Source: Acidimicrobiales bacterium (GTDB lineage: Bacteria; Actinomycetota; Acidimicrobiia; Acidimicrobiales; UBA8190). From it: a stretch of 35,522 nucleotides of DNA. The notes beneath the pieces were generated by a model. The model was not told where the DNA came from, did not search any database, and worked only from the letters and a program-made list of their open reading frames with translations. The position numbers and the translations under genes are program-made. Below, in pieces: positions 15,996-24,373 of this stretch; position 1 is the first letter of the stretch, and each line of letters opens with the position of its first letter. The stretch lies in assembly GCA_035531755.1 (NCBI GenBank), contig DATKSK010000026.1, positions 1 to 35,522 on the forward strand. The letters are read 5' to 3'.

Positions 15996-16802
15996 TCACC
16001 ATGGCATGGCCACTCCCCCGTTGGGGCGCAGGATCTGCCCGGTGACGAACCGCGACGCGTCGGACGCCAAGTAGAGCACGGCATGGGCGACGTCCTCGGG
16101 CCGCCCGACGGTGCGCAGCGGGGTGGTGCGCGAGACGGCCTCGAGGACGGCCGTGCGATGCGGCTCGTCGACCGTGCCGTCGGCGCCGGTGAAGTGCCGG
16201 CTCGTCATGCCGGTCTCCACGAAGCCCGGGGCGACGGCGTTCACCCGAACCCCCTGGGGCCCCATCTCCACGGCCAGGACCCGGGTGAGCTGCACCACGG
16301 CCGCCTTGGCCATGCCGTAGGCGGCGAGCCCCGGCGAGGGCGCGTCCACCGCCGCCGAGGCCATGTTCACGATCGAGCCCGAGCCCTGCGCGCCCATGGC
16401 CCGCGCCGCGGCGCGGCACCCGTGGAACACACCCTTGAGATTGACAGCCAGCACGCGATCGAGCGTGTCGTCGTCGAGCTCGACCACCGACGCCTGGGCG
16501 ATGATGCCGGCGACGTTGGCCATGACGTCGATGCGACCGAACTCGACCAGCGCCTCGTCGACGAGCGCGTCGACGGCACCCGCGTCGGAGACGTCGGCCG
16601 GGCGCGCCAGGGCGCGACCGCCACCCTCCTCGACCTGCGCCGCCGTGCGCCGGGCGCCCTCGAGGTCCACGTCCGCGCACACCACCGCCGCCCCCACCGC
16701 GCCCAGGAGCACGGCCGAGGCCCGGCCGATCCCCGACGCCGCCCCGGTCACCACGGCCACCCGGCCGCCGAGGTCGTAGGCCGCCAACGCCTCGGCGATC
16801 AC
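15996..16802 (-). CDS. SDR family NAD(P)-dependent oxidoreductase
   Basis: The 268-residue product is a classical short-chain dehydrogenase: TGAASGIG (19-26) for nucleotide binding, an acidic CADVD strand end that favours NAD, NVAG (96-99), Ser149 and YGMAK (162-166) as catalytic residues, and NAVAPGFVETGM. The usual C-terminal DGG appears as NGG. Its GTG overlaps the IclR stop by four bases (GTGA), so the two are translationally coupled. The substrate is unknown; a secondary alcohol/ketone pair is typical. It may act with the second SDR of the operon (18850-19668). Confidence 0.9.
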   Translation of the reverse strand: MIAEALAAYDLGGRVAVVTGAASGIGRASAVLLGAVGAAVVCADVDLEGARRTAAQVEEGGGRALARPADVSDAGAVDALVDEALVEFGRIDVMANVAGIIAQASVVELDDDTLDRVLAVNLKGVFHGCRAAARAMGAQGSGSIVNMASAAVDAPSPGLAAYGMAKAAVVQLTRVLAVEMGPQGVRVNAVAPGFVETGMTSRHFTGADGTVDEPHRTAVLEAVSRTTPLRTVGRPEDVAHAVLYLASDASRFVTGQILRPNGGVAMPW

Positions 16803-17806
16803 GGCCGCGCCCCTCCGGCGGCCACACCGGCGCCGGCCTCCACGCGTGTCGGCGCCGCCGCTGGGCCGGCGGCCGGGGCCGAATCCGCCGGCGGAGTCGG
16901 GCCCGCCGGCACACGCCCGTGGATGGACCGGGTCACCCGCCGCGCCGCCGCCAGCAGCGCGTCGCCGTACCGGGGGATCTCCTCCCCCGCCAGCCGCTCG
17001 GGCAGGCCGACCACGGTGAGGGCGAGGGCCACCGACCCGTCGGCGCCGAACACGGGCGCCGAGATCTGGCTCAGCCGGTACGTGGCACCGGCCTCGAGCT
17101 CCTGCAGCAGGTACTCCTCGCGGGCCAGCTCCTCGACCACCACGGCGAGCGCCCGGCGGCGGGTGTCGGTCCCCGCCTCCTCGGTCCCGGCCACGTCGCG
17201 CCCGGTCAGGGCGCGGCTCAGGTTCAGGTTGGCGACGGCCTCCAGGTTGAGGGCGTAGCCCCGGTGCCGCACCACGCCCAGCGCGCCGCGCAGCCGCCGC
17301 TTGTCCGCCTCGGTGGCGTCGGGCCCGAGCCGGTCGAGCCACCGCTCCACGGCGTCTTGGCCCGCCCACGCCAGGAAGACCGTGCCGAGGGGGGGCGCCA
17401 GGGGGACGCGTTGGCCGACGGTGAAGGCGAGCCACATCGGCCCCGGGCGCCCGGTGGTGGCGAGCAGCACCATCTCGTCGGCCACCGTGCTCGAGGCGAC
17501 GACCTGCACGGCGAGGAGGTGGGCGAGCTCGTCCATCACCGGCCGGGCGTGGTCGACGAGGTCGAGCTGGCGGGCGCCGGCGGCCTGCCCGGCCGCGATC
17601 AGCGCCGGCCCCAGGGTGTAGGACTTGTCGACGGGGTGGCGCAGCAGCCAGCCCGCCTCGGTGAGCGAGGTGCACACGCCGTGGGCAGTGGCCTTCGACA
17701 TGCCGAGCGCACGCGACAGCTCGGAGAGGCCGAAGGACTCACCCGGACGCGACGCCAGGAAGTCGACCACGGTCACCACCCGTCGGGCCGACGGCGACCC
17801 GGGCAC
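16799..17806 (-). CDS. IclR family transcriptional regulator
   Basis: The 335-residue product has an N-terminal winged helix (VVTVVDFLASRPGESFGLSELSRALGMSKATAHGVCTSL, in about residues 10-50) and a C-terminal IclR effector domain with PLGTVFLAWAG, VRHRGYALN and a QISAPVFGADGSVALALTVVG strand pair. IclR proteins bind small aromatic or aliphatic acids and control catabolic operons. The last 35 residues are a Pro/Ala-rich tail beyond the domain. It lies inside the operon it may control: three bases after the SGNH gene and overlapping the SDR gene. A candidate operator palindrome lies at 20879-20898. Confidence 0.9.
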   Translation of the reverse strand: MPGSPSARRVVTVVDFLASRPGESFGLSELSRALGMSKATAHGVCTSLTEAGWLLRHPVDKSYTLGPALIAAGQAAGARQLDLVDHARPVMDELAHLLAVQVVASSTVADEMVLLATTGRPGPMWLAFTVGQRVPLAPPLGTVFLAWAGQDAVERWLDRLGPDATEADKRRLRGALGVVRHRGYALNLEAVANLNLSRALTGRDVAGTEEAGTDTRRRALAVVVEELAREEYLLQELEAGATYRLSQISAPVFGADGSVALALTVVGLPERLAGEEIPRYGDALLAAARRVTRSIHGRVPAGPTPPADSAPAAGPAAAPTRVEAGAGVAAGGARP

Positions 17807-17809
17807 GCC

Positions 17810-18853
17810 TCAGCCCCCACCGGGCACGGTCGCGCCGGGCACCGTGGTGCCGGCGGCGGCCGCGGCGACGGCGGCACCGAAGACCTCCGCCAACCGGGCG
17901 TGCCCGGCGTCGCTCGGATGGATCCCGTCGGCCAGATCCGCGGCCGAGATGACCGCCGCCCCGGGGACGAGCACCAACCGGTCGTCACCGGCCTCGACGC
18001 GCGCCGCCACGGCGTCCTCCATCGCCCGCCGGAGAGCGGCGAGGTCGGCCCCGAGGCGGTTGGGGGTCTCCTCGGCGTCGGGGCGAAGCACGGGGCTCGC
18101 CACGACGATCGGCGTCCCGGGATGCCCTTGGCGCACGATCTCCAGGAAGGCGCGCGTGCCCTCGAAGAACATGCCGGCGCTGTGGGGGATACGGGTCCAG
18201 CAATTGGTGCCGTGCGAAATCGACACGACGTCGGCCGTCAACCCGGCGACCGCCTCGGCACAGGGGATCTCCCCGCGTGCCGACCCTGCGAACCCCATGT
18301 TCACGAGGTCCAGCCCGTGCCGGCGCGACGCCACGGCCCCCCAGGCGAGCGCCGGGGCGCTCGCCACCCAGCCCTCGAGGATCGAGTCGCCGTAGGCCAC
18401 CCAGCGCGGGCCGCTCGGCGCGGGCTCGACGGTGCCGTCGACGGGCCGCAGCGCCAGGATCTCGGGGCGCATGCCTTCGGGGAGGTGCACCACGGCGGGC
18501 GCGTCCACCGGGCCGCCGAGGGCCAGCCGGACCGTGCCCGCGCCCAGGACGGCCGGCTGCTCGTCCACCTGCGCACCGCCGCGCCACACCGAGAACGTCG
18601 TGCCGGCCCCGTCCCCGCGGTACCCGAGGTCGTCGGTGGCGGTGGTGTAGCCGAGCTCGAGGGCGACGGCGTCACCGACGAGCTCGAGCCGCACGCCCGC
18701 GGGGATCCGGGCGCACTGCCAGGTGTCCGCGGGCAAGCGCCCCACGTCGCGCGGATCGAGCCGGGGATAGGGCACGCCGGGGGCGGCGCCGAAGGCACAC
18801 CCCCGGAGGAAGGGCTCGACGTCCGGCGACCGGCCGGGGGCGGCGGCGCTCAC
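17810..18853 (-). CDS. SGNH/GDSL hydrolase with N-terminal beta domain
   Basis: The 347-residue product has an N-terminal beta-rich domain (to about residue 145) and a C-terminal SGNH hydrolase domain: YGDSILEGW with the catalytic serine at 157, a block II glycine in NMGFAGSA, SHGTNCW as block III (HGTN), and DGIHPSDAGHARLA with the Asp/His pair. This two-domain arrangement resembles SsfX3-type GDSL enzymes. Expected activity is ester hydrolysis or acyl transfer. No signal peptide is visible, so it is probably cytoplasmic. The GTG overlaps the stop of the upstream SDR as GTGA. Confidence 0.87.
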   Translation of the reverse strand: MSAAAPGRSPDVEPFLRGCAFGAAPGVPYPRLDPRDVGRLPADTWQCARIPAGVRLELVGDAVALELGYTTATDDLGYRGDGAGTTFSVWRGGAQVDEQPAVLGAGTVRLALGGPVDAPAVVHLPEGMRPEILALRPVDGTVEPAPSGPRWVAYGDSILEGWVASAPALAWGAVASRRHGLDLVNMGFAGSARGEIPCAEAVAGLTADVVSISHGTNCWTRIPHSAGMFFEGTRAFLEIVRQGHPGTPIVVASPVLRPDAEETPNRLGADLAALRRAMEDAVAARVEAGDDRLVLVPGAAVISAADLADGIHPSDAGHARLAEVFGAAVAAAAAGTTVPGATVPGGG

Positions 18854-19668
18854 AGGTTCGTGGGCACCGGGTAGGGGAACTTCACCCCCACGCCGCCGTC
18901 GACCGACAGGACCTGCCCGTTCACGTAGGCGGAGAGGTCCGATGCCAGGAACATGATCGCCGCCGCGATGTCCTGCGGGAGGGCCACCCGGTCGAGCGGG
19001 GAGTTGGCGGCGTTCACCGCCTTGCCCTGGTCCCCGAGATAGCCCGACACCCGCGGCGTCCACACGATGCCCGGGGCCACGGCGTTGACGCGGATGCCCT
19101 CGGGGCCGAGCTCGACCGCGGCGGAGCGGACGAGTCCGATCAACCCGGCCTTGGCCGCACCGTAGGCGGCGTGGCGCGGCGCGGCGGTGAGGCCCGAGGC
19201 CGACGCCACGAACACCATCACGCCGCCCCCGCTGTCGCGCAGCGCCCGACCCCCGACGGACACGGCCAGGTAGGCGTGGCGCAGCACGATGTCGTGATGC
19301 CAGTCCCACAGCTCGTCGTCCATGTCGAGCAGGCCGCGGTACTGGGCCATGCCGACGATGTCGACGATGCCGGCCAGGCGCGTGGCCCCGATGCCGGCGA
19401 GGGCGGCAGGGGCGTCGGCGAACAGGCGCTCGGCATCGGCGCGCACCGCGGCGTTGCCGACCCAGGGGACGCCGCCCACTTCGCCGGCGATGTCCTGGGC
19501 GAGGTCGGGGTCGAGGTCGACGCAACACACCTTGGCGCCCGCCTGGGCGAGGGCGTGGCTCGTCTGGCGGCCGATCCCCTGCCCCGCCCCGATGACGACC
19601 ACGCCGCGGCCGTCCATGCGCAGCATGCCCGGATAGTCGGGCACCGCGGTGTCGTCGGTACGCGTCAC
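18850..19668 (-). CDS. SDR family oxidoreductase
   Basis: The 272-residue product has GAGQGIG (27-33) in place of the usual TGxxxGIG, a CCVDLD strand end suggesting NAD preference, Ser156/158 and YGAAK (169-173), and a C-terminal SVDGGVG. Where most SDRs have NNAG it has DIVG (103-106), an unusual change. The substrate is unknown. It follows the luciferase-like gene by 48 bases and overlaps the SGNH gene by four, so it is part of the operon. GTG 19668 lacks a strong ribosome-binding site; Met15 (MLRMDGRG) is an alternative start close to the Rossmann strand. Confidence 0.87.
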   Translation of the reverse strand: MTRTDDTAVPDYPGMLRMDGRGVVVIGAGQGIGRQTSHALAQAGAKVCCVDLDPDLAQDIAGEVGGVPWVGNAAVRADAERLFADAPAALAGIGATRLAGIVDIVGMAQYRGLLDMDDELWDWHHDIVLRHAYLAVSVGGRALRDSGGGVMVFVASASGLTAAPRHAAYGAAKAGLIGLVRSAAVELGPEGIRVNAVAPGIVWTPRVSGYLGDQGKAVNAANSPLDRVALPQDIAAAIMFLASDLSAYVNGQVLSVDGGVGVKFPYPVPTNL

Positions 19669-19716
19669 CGGTCCGTCCCGCGTCGTGGCGTCACCGTGAC
19701 CCGCCGTCGAGCTGCG

Positions 19717-20868
19717 TCAGCCGCCGGCGCCGGTGACGGACACCTTGATGTCCCGGCGCTCGAGCTCGGGGATGACCTTGGTGCCGAGGAGCTCGATGGT
19801 GCGCATGATGGACTCGTGCCGGAGGTAGCCGAACTGCACGTAGCAGATCAGCTGGTCCACGCCCAGCTCGGCGTACTTCACCATCTTCTCGATGCACGTC
19901 TCGGGGTCGCCGACGATGATCATGTCGGCCTCCGAGAACCACTTCGGGTCGAACTTCCCCTCGATCTGGCGCTTGAGCAGCGGGAACATCTTCTCCTTCT
20001 CCTCGTCGGAGAGATGCGGGACTTCCCACTCCAAGATGAACTCGGCGAGGTTCTTGTACCACCACCACACCGAGTCCCAGATGCCGTTGGCCTCCGCCTG
20101 CTCCATGGAGTCGGCGCAGTGGACGAGCGTGTAGGCAGCCACCTTGTTGGTGGTCACCTCGGTCAGCGGCGAGGGGTTCTGGGCCGCGGCGCGGTACTGG
20201 ACGATGTGGTCCGCCATTTTCTGGATGGGCTGCATGATCGAGAACGACAGCAGGCCCATGCCGAGCTTGCCGGCCACGGCGGCCGAGCCCTCCGACGTCG
20301 CCGCCATCCACGCCGGGGGGTGCGGCACCTGCACCGGCTTGGGCGTCACCATCCGCCGGGGGAAGTCGAGGTACTTGCCGTGGAACTCGAAGTACTCCTC
20401 GCGCCACGCCTGCACGACGGCCTGGATGGCCTCCTCCCACTCCGCCCGGCTCTCCTCCACCGGGACGTGGAACGCCGTCTGCTCCATCGGGGTGGAGCGT
20501 CCCGTCCCCCACTCGACGCGCCCGCCCGACAGGATGTCGGCGGTCGCCACCTTCTCCGCCACGTGGACGGGGTGGCAGAACTGGTGGGGCATGAGCACGA
20601 CGCCGAAGCCGAGCCGCAGGTTCTTGGTCGCCTGCGACAGCGCGCCGAGGATGACCTCGGGTGCGGGCGAGTGCGACCGGCCCTCCCGGAAGTGGTGCTC
20701 GACGTGCCACACCGTGTTGAAGCCGAGGGTGTCGGCCAGCTTGATCTGCTCGAGCGCCTCGGCATAGGCCTCCTGCTCCGCCTGGCGCTGGCCCCACGGG
20801 TGCTCCCCGGGCCACGGCTTGGGCACGTCGATCTCGTACAGCAGGTCGAGCTTCACACCCACCCCCAT
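19717..20868 (-). CDS. luciferase-like (LLM class) flavin-dependent monooxygenase
   Basis: The 383-residue product is larger than the two F420-type paralogues in the window and has the EHHF motif (TVWHVEHHFREGRSHSP) of the bacterial-luciferase/alkanal-monooxygenase branch, which normally uses reduced FMN and oxygen. Further features are LRLGFGVVLMPHQFCHPVHVAE, RVEWGTGRSTPME and PPAWMAATSEGSAAVAGKLGMG. Type II Baeyer-Villiger enzymes belong to this superfamily. ATG 20868 lies 11 bases after an operator-like palindrome and has no ribosome-binding site; GTG codons at 20862 and 20856 are alternatives. It heads the seven-gene minus-strand run and is divergent from ald. Confidence 0.88.
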   Translation of the reverse strand: MGVGVKLDLLYEIDVPKPWPGEHPWGQRQAEQEAYAEALEQIKLADTLGFNTVWHVEHHFREGRSHSPAPEVILGALSQATKNLRLGFGVVLMPHQFCHPVHVAEKVATADILSGGRVEWGTGRSTPMEQTAFHVPVEESRAEWEEAIQAVVQAWREEYFEFHGKYLDFPRRMVTPKPVQVPHPPAWMAATSEGSAAVAGKLGMGLLSFSIMQPIQKMADHIVQYRAAAQNPSPLTEVTTNKVAAYTLVHCADSMEQAEANGIWDSVWWWYKNLAEFILEWEVPHLSDEEKEKMFPLLKRQIEGKFDPKWFSEADMIIVGDPETCIEKMVKYAELGVDQLICYVQFGYLRHESIMRTIELLGTKVIPELERRDIKVSVTGAGG

Positions 20869-20878
20869 CTGGGTTGCA

Positions 20879-20898
20879 TCGTTCGAAATATCGAACGA
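20879..20898. promoter_or_regulatory. operator-like 20-base palindrome
   Basis: TCGTTCGAAATATCGAACGA has perfect 8-base arms around a four-base centre and lies in the most AT-rich stretch of the intergenic region, 11 bases before the luciferase-like gene and 100 bases before ald. The symmetry and position suggest a dimeric regulator. The best local candidate is the IclR protein of the same operon. Confidence 0.6.
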
Positions 20899-20986
20899 CA
20901 GATCTGAATGCTGAACAACACACCGAAAGATAGGGACGGGCGCCCGGCTCGTCAAGAGTCCCACCCGGGCGCCGGGGGGTCGGGGG

Positions 20987-20992
20987 TAGCGT
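20987..20992 (+). promoter_or_regulatory. -10 hexamer of a leaderless promoter (ald)
   Basis: TAGCGT ends six bases before GTG 20999 of alanine dehydrogenase. No Shine-Dalgarno lies between. It supports 20999 as the true start. Confidence 0.55.
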
Positions 20993-20998
20993 CGACCC

Positions 20999-22114
20999 GT
21001 GATCGTCGGAGTCCCCACCGAGCGCAAGCCGGGCGAGAACCGGGTGGCGCTCACCCCCGACGGGGCCCGCGAGCTGTGCACGCACGGGCACCGCGTCCTG
21101 GTGGAGACCGGGGCCGGCGCGGGATCGTCGATCCCCGACGATGCCTACCGCGCCGCGGGCGCCGAGCTGGTCACCACCGAGGACGCCTGGGGGGCCCGGC
21201 TCGTGCTCAAGGTCAAGGAGCCCCAGCTCGGGGAGTACGGCTTCCTGCGGCCGGACCTCGTGCTGTTCACCTTCCTGCACCTCGCCGCCTACCCGGAGCT
21301 CGCCGACGCCCTGCTGGTGTCGGGCGCCACGGCCATCGCCTACGAGACGGTCCGGACCGCGTCCGGGGCCCTCCCCCTGCTGGCGCCCATGAGCGAGGTG
21401 GCGGGACGGCTCGCGCCCCAGGTGGGTGCCCACTTCCTCGAGCGGGGCAACGGGGGCCGCGGCGTCCTGCTCGGCGGGGCGCCGGGGGTGCGCCCCGGCC
21501 GGGTGGTCGTGCTCGGGGCGGGCACCGTGGGCACCAACGCGGCGTGGATCGCCCAGGGGATGGAGGCCGAGGTCATCCTCATCGACCGCGACCTCGACCG
21601 GTTGCGGGTGGTCGACCAGATCCACCGCGGCCGGATCATGACCCTGGCGTCGAGCCGGGCCGTGGTCGAGCGGTCCATGGCCGACGCCGACCTCGTCATC
21701 GGTGCGGTGCTGGTCCCCGGGGGCAAGGCGCCCGTCGTGGCCACCGAGGACATGGTGCGCGCCATGAAGCCGGGCACCGTGATCGTGGACGTCGCCGTCG
21801 ACCAGGGCGGGTGCATCGAGACGACGGTCGAGACGACCCATGAGCACCCCGTCGTCGAGCGCCACGGCGTCCTGCACTACGGCGTCGGCAACATCCCCGC
21901 CGCGGTGCCGCACACCTCGACGTACGCCCTCACCAACGCCACCTTCCCCTACGCCCTGGTGGTGGCCGACCACGGCGCCCGAGGGGCCCTCGAGGTCGAG
22001 CCCGCGCTGGCCGGCGGGGTCCTGGTGACGTCGGGGCAGCTCACCAACCCCGCCGTGGCCGACGCCCTGGGCCGGTCCGCCGTCGAGCCACTCACCGCCC
22101 TTCCACCCGCCTAG
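20999..22114 (+). CDS. ald: alanine dehydrogenase
   Basis: Ald converts L-alanine to pyruvate and ammonia with NAD. The 371-residue product aligns end to end with the family: VGVPTERKPGENRVALTP with substrate Arg15, LKVKEPQ with Lys73, FTFLHLAA with the catalytic His94, VVVLGAGTVGTNAA for NAD binding, and VDVAVDQGGCIET with Asp268. These residues are each shifted by zero to two positions from those of the Mycobacterium tuberculosis enzyme. The GTG start is supported by the leaderless -10. It is divergent from the luciferase-like operon and shares its 130-base control region. Confidence 0.95.
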   Translation: MIVGVPTERKPGENRVALTPDGARELCTHGHRVLVETGAGAGSSIPDDAYRAAGAELVTTEDAWGARLVLKVKEPQLGEYGFLRPDLVLFTFLHLAAYPELADALLVSGATAIAYETVRTASGALPLLAPMSEVAGRLAPQVGAHFLERGNGGRGVLLGGAPGVRPGRVVVLGAGTVGTNAAWIAQGMEAEVILIDRDLDRLRVVDQIHRGRIMTLASSRAVVERSMADADLVIGAVLVPGGKAPVVATEDMVRAMKPGTVIVDVAVDQGGCIETTVETTHEHPVVERHGVLHYGVGNIPAAVPHTSTYALTNATFPYALVVADHGARGALEVEPALAGGVLVTSGQLTNPAVADALGRSAVEPLTALPPA

Positions 22115-22155
22115 CCACGAGACCGGCCGGCCACGACGGCTCCCATCGGGCGGTC

Positions 22156-22188
22156 GCCGGCGTCGGAGCCTGCGCCGGCCGCGGCGAC
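22156..22188. terminator. terminator candidate between convergent ald and NYN genes
   Basis: GCCGGCG (22156-22162) and CGCCGGC (22173-22179) make a 7-base-pair stem with a ten-base loop. An alternative stem pairs GTCGCCG (22153-22159) with CGGCGAC (22182-22188). No T-run follows. The 95-base gap between the two convergent stops holds nothing else of note. Confidence 0.35.
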
Positions 22189-22209
22189 ACGGGTCCGCGC
22201 CGGCTGGGG

Positions 22210-22602
22210 CTACGCCGGCAGCCGGGCCCGGAAGGCCTTGACCCCCTCCACGGCCGCGCCGGCTTGCCGGACGGCGTGGGCGAGGGCGGCGTCGGAGGTC
22301 ACCACCGTCACCGTGCCGAGGTCGCCCAACGAGGGGAGCAGATCCTCGATGGCCCGGTCGGCGGCGTTCGGCCCGCCCGGCGCGAAGCGGGCGTCGATCC
22401 CGGCGGCGGCGGCGTCCTCGACCTCCCCGGGACCGGGGCGCCCGTCGAACACCACCGTGACCTCGTCGTCGGGGCCGGCCAGGGTGGCGAGCGCCGCCAC
22501 GAGCCGGCGGCGCGCCCCCGGCCGGTCGCGCCACCACCCGTCGGGGACCGACCCGATGACGTTCATCCCGTCGACGACCCAGCGCACGGGCCTAGCCTGC
22601 AT
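22210..22602 (-). CDS. NYN (YacP-like) PIN-fold nuclease domain protein
   Basis: The 130-residue product is a single NYN domain: VRWVVDGMNVIGSVPDGWW with the paired Asp and Asn, EVTVVFDGRPG, NAADRAIEDLL and TVTVVTSDAALAHAVRQAGAAVEG, which together give the acidic metal site of PIN-like RNases. YacP relatives cut RNA, in Bacillus at the ribosome. ATG 22602 is used as the start but has no ribosome-binding site or -10 box; GTG 22587 (MRWVVDG) is an equally good alternative. It is divergent from the VOC gene. Confidence 0.82.
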   Translation of the reverse strand: MQARPVRWVVDGMNVIGSVPDGWWRDRPGARRRLVAALATLAGPDDEVTVVFDGRPGPGEVEDAAAAGIDARFAPGGPNAADRAIEDLLPSLGDLGTVTVVTSDAALAHAVRQAGAAVEGVKAFRARLPA

Positions 22603-22714
22603 CACGGCGACAGGTCGGGCGACAGCGACGGGAATTCCCCGGGGCACCGGTCGGAGGCCCGCCCGCCCGGACGACAATGTGGGTGTGAGCCCTGTCCTAC
22701 CGGAAGGAGTCGCC

Positions 22715-23467
22715 GTGTCCGAGTCGACCATCGAGCCCGACAACGGCGCGCCGGGCGGCGCCGAGGAGATGCGCCCCGGCGACGTCGGCTACGCGTCGCT
22801 GTGGGTCCCCGACGTCGAGCGCGCCGAGGCGTTCTACGGTGCGGTCCTCGGGTGGACCTTCGCGCCGGGGAGCGTGCCGCAGGGGCGCCAGGTGGCCGGC
22901 ACCGAGCCCCACCACGGCATCTGGGGCGGGCAGGCTCGCAGCACGCTGTTCCTGTGCCACGCCGTGGACGACGTCGACGAGGCCGTGGCCCGGGTGCGCG
23001 CCGCGGGCGGCGACGCCGAGGAGCCCAGCGACGAACCCTACGGACGCGTCGCCACCTGTGCCGACGACCAGGGCATGCCCTTCGCCGTCTTCGAGCCGCC
23101 GACGGGCCCGCCGCCGCGCGGGGCGCCCCACGGGCGGCGCCAGGGCGACCTCGCCTACGTCACGCTCCTGGTGCGCGACTCGGCGCTGGCCCGGGCGTTC
23201 TTCGCCGCCGTGCTCGGGTGGTCCTTCGTTTCCGGACGCGTCGCCGACGGCTGGCAGACCGACGACGTGCGACCCGGGACCGGCCTCCAGGGCGGCCACG
23301 CCGAGGCGACGGTGGTGCCCATGTACCTCGTCGACGACATCGCCGCCGCCGTGGCGCGGGCCCGGGTGGCCGGCGGTGTCGCCTCCGACCCCGAGCGCCA
23401 GCCCTACGGGCTCCAGTCGACGTGCACCGACGACCAGGGGACCCGCTTCTACCTCGGCGAGCTCTGA
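22715..23467 (+). CDS. two-domain VOC (glyoxalase/dioxygenase-fold) protein
   Basis: The 250-residue product holds two VOC modules: residues 22-135 (GDVGYASLWVPDVERAEAFYGAVLGW, then GMPFAVFEPP) and 147-250 (GDLAYVTLLVRDSALARAFFAAVLGW, then GTRFYLGEL). Each ends a module with a PYG...TCxDDQG pattern, so the protein arose by duplication. VOC proteins include glyoxalases, ring-cleaving dioxygenases and resistance proteins; the metal site is not clear enough to choose one. GTG 22715 has an AAGGAG ribosome-binding site five bases upstream. Confidence 0.87.
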   Translation: MSESTIEPDNGAPGGAEEMRPGDVGYASLWVPDVERAEAFYGAVLGWTFAPGSVPQGRQVAGTEPHHGIWGGQARSTLFLCHAVDDVDEAVARVRAAGGDAEEPSDEPYGRVATCADDQGMPFAVFEPPTGPPPRGAPHGRRQGDLAYVTLLVRDSALARAFFAAVLGWSFVSGRVADGWQTDDVRPGTGLQGGHAEATVVPMYLVDDIAAAVARARVAGGVASDPERQPYGLQSTCTDDQGTRFYLGEL

Positions 23468-23620
23468 AGGCGCCCTCGTCCAGCGCGCCCGGGCCCACCG
23501 CGCCGGCAGTCCAGCCGGGTCGTCCGGCCAGCCAGGAGGTGCAGCCGCACCCTGACCGTGCGGGCACGACCTTCGTCGAGGCCGGTGGCGACGCGCCGGG
23601 GTGTGTGGAACAGTGCGTGC

Positions 23621-24352
23621 GTGCCCGGCGGCTCCTTCGACGAGCGAATGGCCGAGGGGTACGACGCCGCCTCGGTGGAGCTGTTCGAGCCCGCTGTCGT
23701 CGACCCCGTCGTCGGCTTCCTGGCCGACCTGGCAGGTGACGGCAAAGCGCTCGAGCTGGGCGTCGGCACCGGTCGGATCGCCCTGCCCCTCAGCCGCCGG
23801 GGGGTGCGCGTCCACGGCATCGACCTGTCTCCCGCCATGGCTGCCCGGCTGCGGGACAAGCCGGGCGGGGACGAGGTCGAGGTGACCATCGGCGACTTCG
23901 CCACCACCCGGGTGGACGGGACGTTCCGGCTCGCCTACGTCGTGTACAACACGATCGAGAACCTGACCACCCAGGACGAGCAGGTCGACTGTTTCTGCAC
24001 GGTCGCCGCCCATCTCGAGCCCCGGGGCTGCTTCGTCGTCGAGGTCGAGGTCCCGGCCCTGCGGCTCCTCCCGCCCGGCGAGACGGTCCGGGCGTTCACC
24101 GTCCGCCCGCCGCACCTGGGCTTCGACGAACTCGACGTGGCCACACAGCGCGGGATCTCGCATCATTACTGGGTGGCCGCCGGGCGCGGTGAGGTGGTGT
24201 CGATGCCCTTTCGCTACGTCTGGCCGGCAGAGCTCGACTTGATGGCGCGCATCGCCGGGATGTCGCTGCGCGAGCGCTGGGGCGGTTGGAACCGCGAGCC
24301 GTTCACCGGCGACAGTAGGAGGCACGTGTCGGTGTGGGAGAAGGTGCCCTAG
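23621..24352 (+). CDS. class I SAM-dependent methyltransferase
   Basis: The 243-residue product has motif I (KALELGVGTGRIALPLSRRG), post-I (VHGIDLSPAMAARL) and VTIGDFATTRVDGTFRLAYVVYNTIENL. The C-terminal LRERWGGWNREPFTGD resembles that of the methyltransferase at 1185. The acceptor is unknown. GTG 23621 was chosen: AACAGT, one base off TANNNT, ends six bases upstream and no ribosome-binding site is visible; an in-frame GTG at 23603 is an alternative. It converges on the GGDEF-EAL gene with 21 bases between stops. Confidence 0.85.
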   Translation: MPGGSFDERMAEGYDAASVELFEPAVVDPVVGFLADLAGDGKALELGVGTGRIALPLSRRGVRVHGIDLSPAMAARLRDKPGGDEVEVTIGDFATTRVDGTFRLAYVVYNTIENLTTQDEQVDCFCTVAAHLEPRGCFVVEVEVPALRLLPPGETVRAFTVRPPHLGFDELDVATQRGISHHYWVAAGRGEVVSMPFRYVWPAELDLMARIAGMSLRERWGGWNREPFTGDSRRHVSVWEKVP

Positions 24353-24373
24353 CGCCGCGCACGGCCCTCGGCC

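Noticed and set aside
22681-22714. Earlier start of the VOC gene at GTG 22685
   Set aside because: The AAGGAG ribosome-binding site lies five bases before GTG 22715, and the earlier codons add no conserved sequence.
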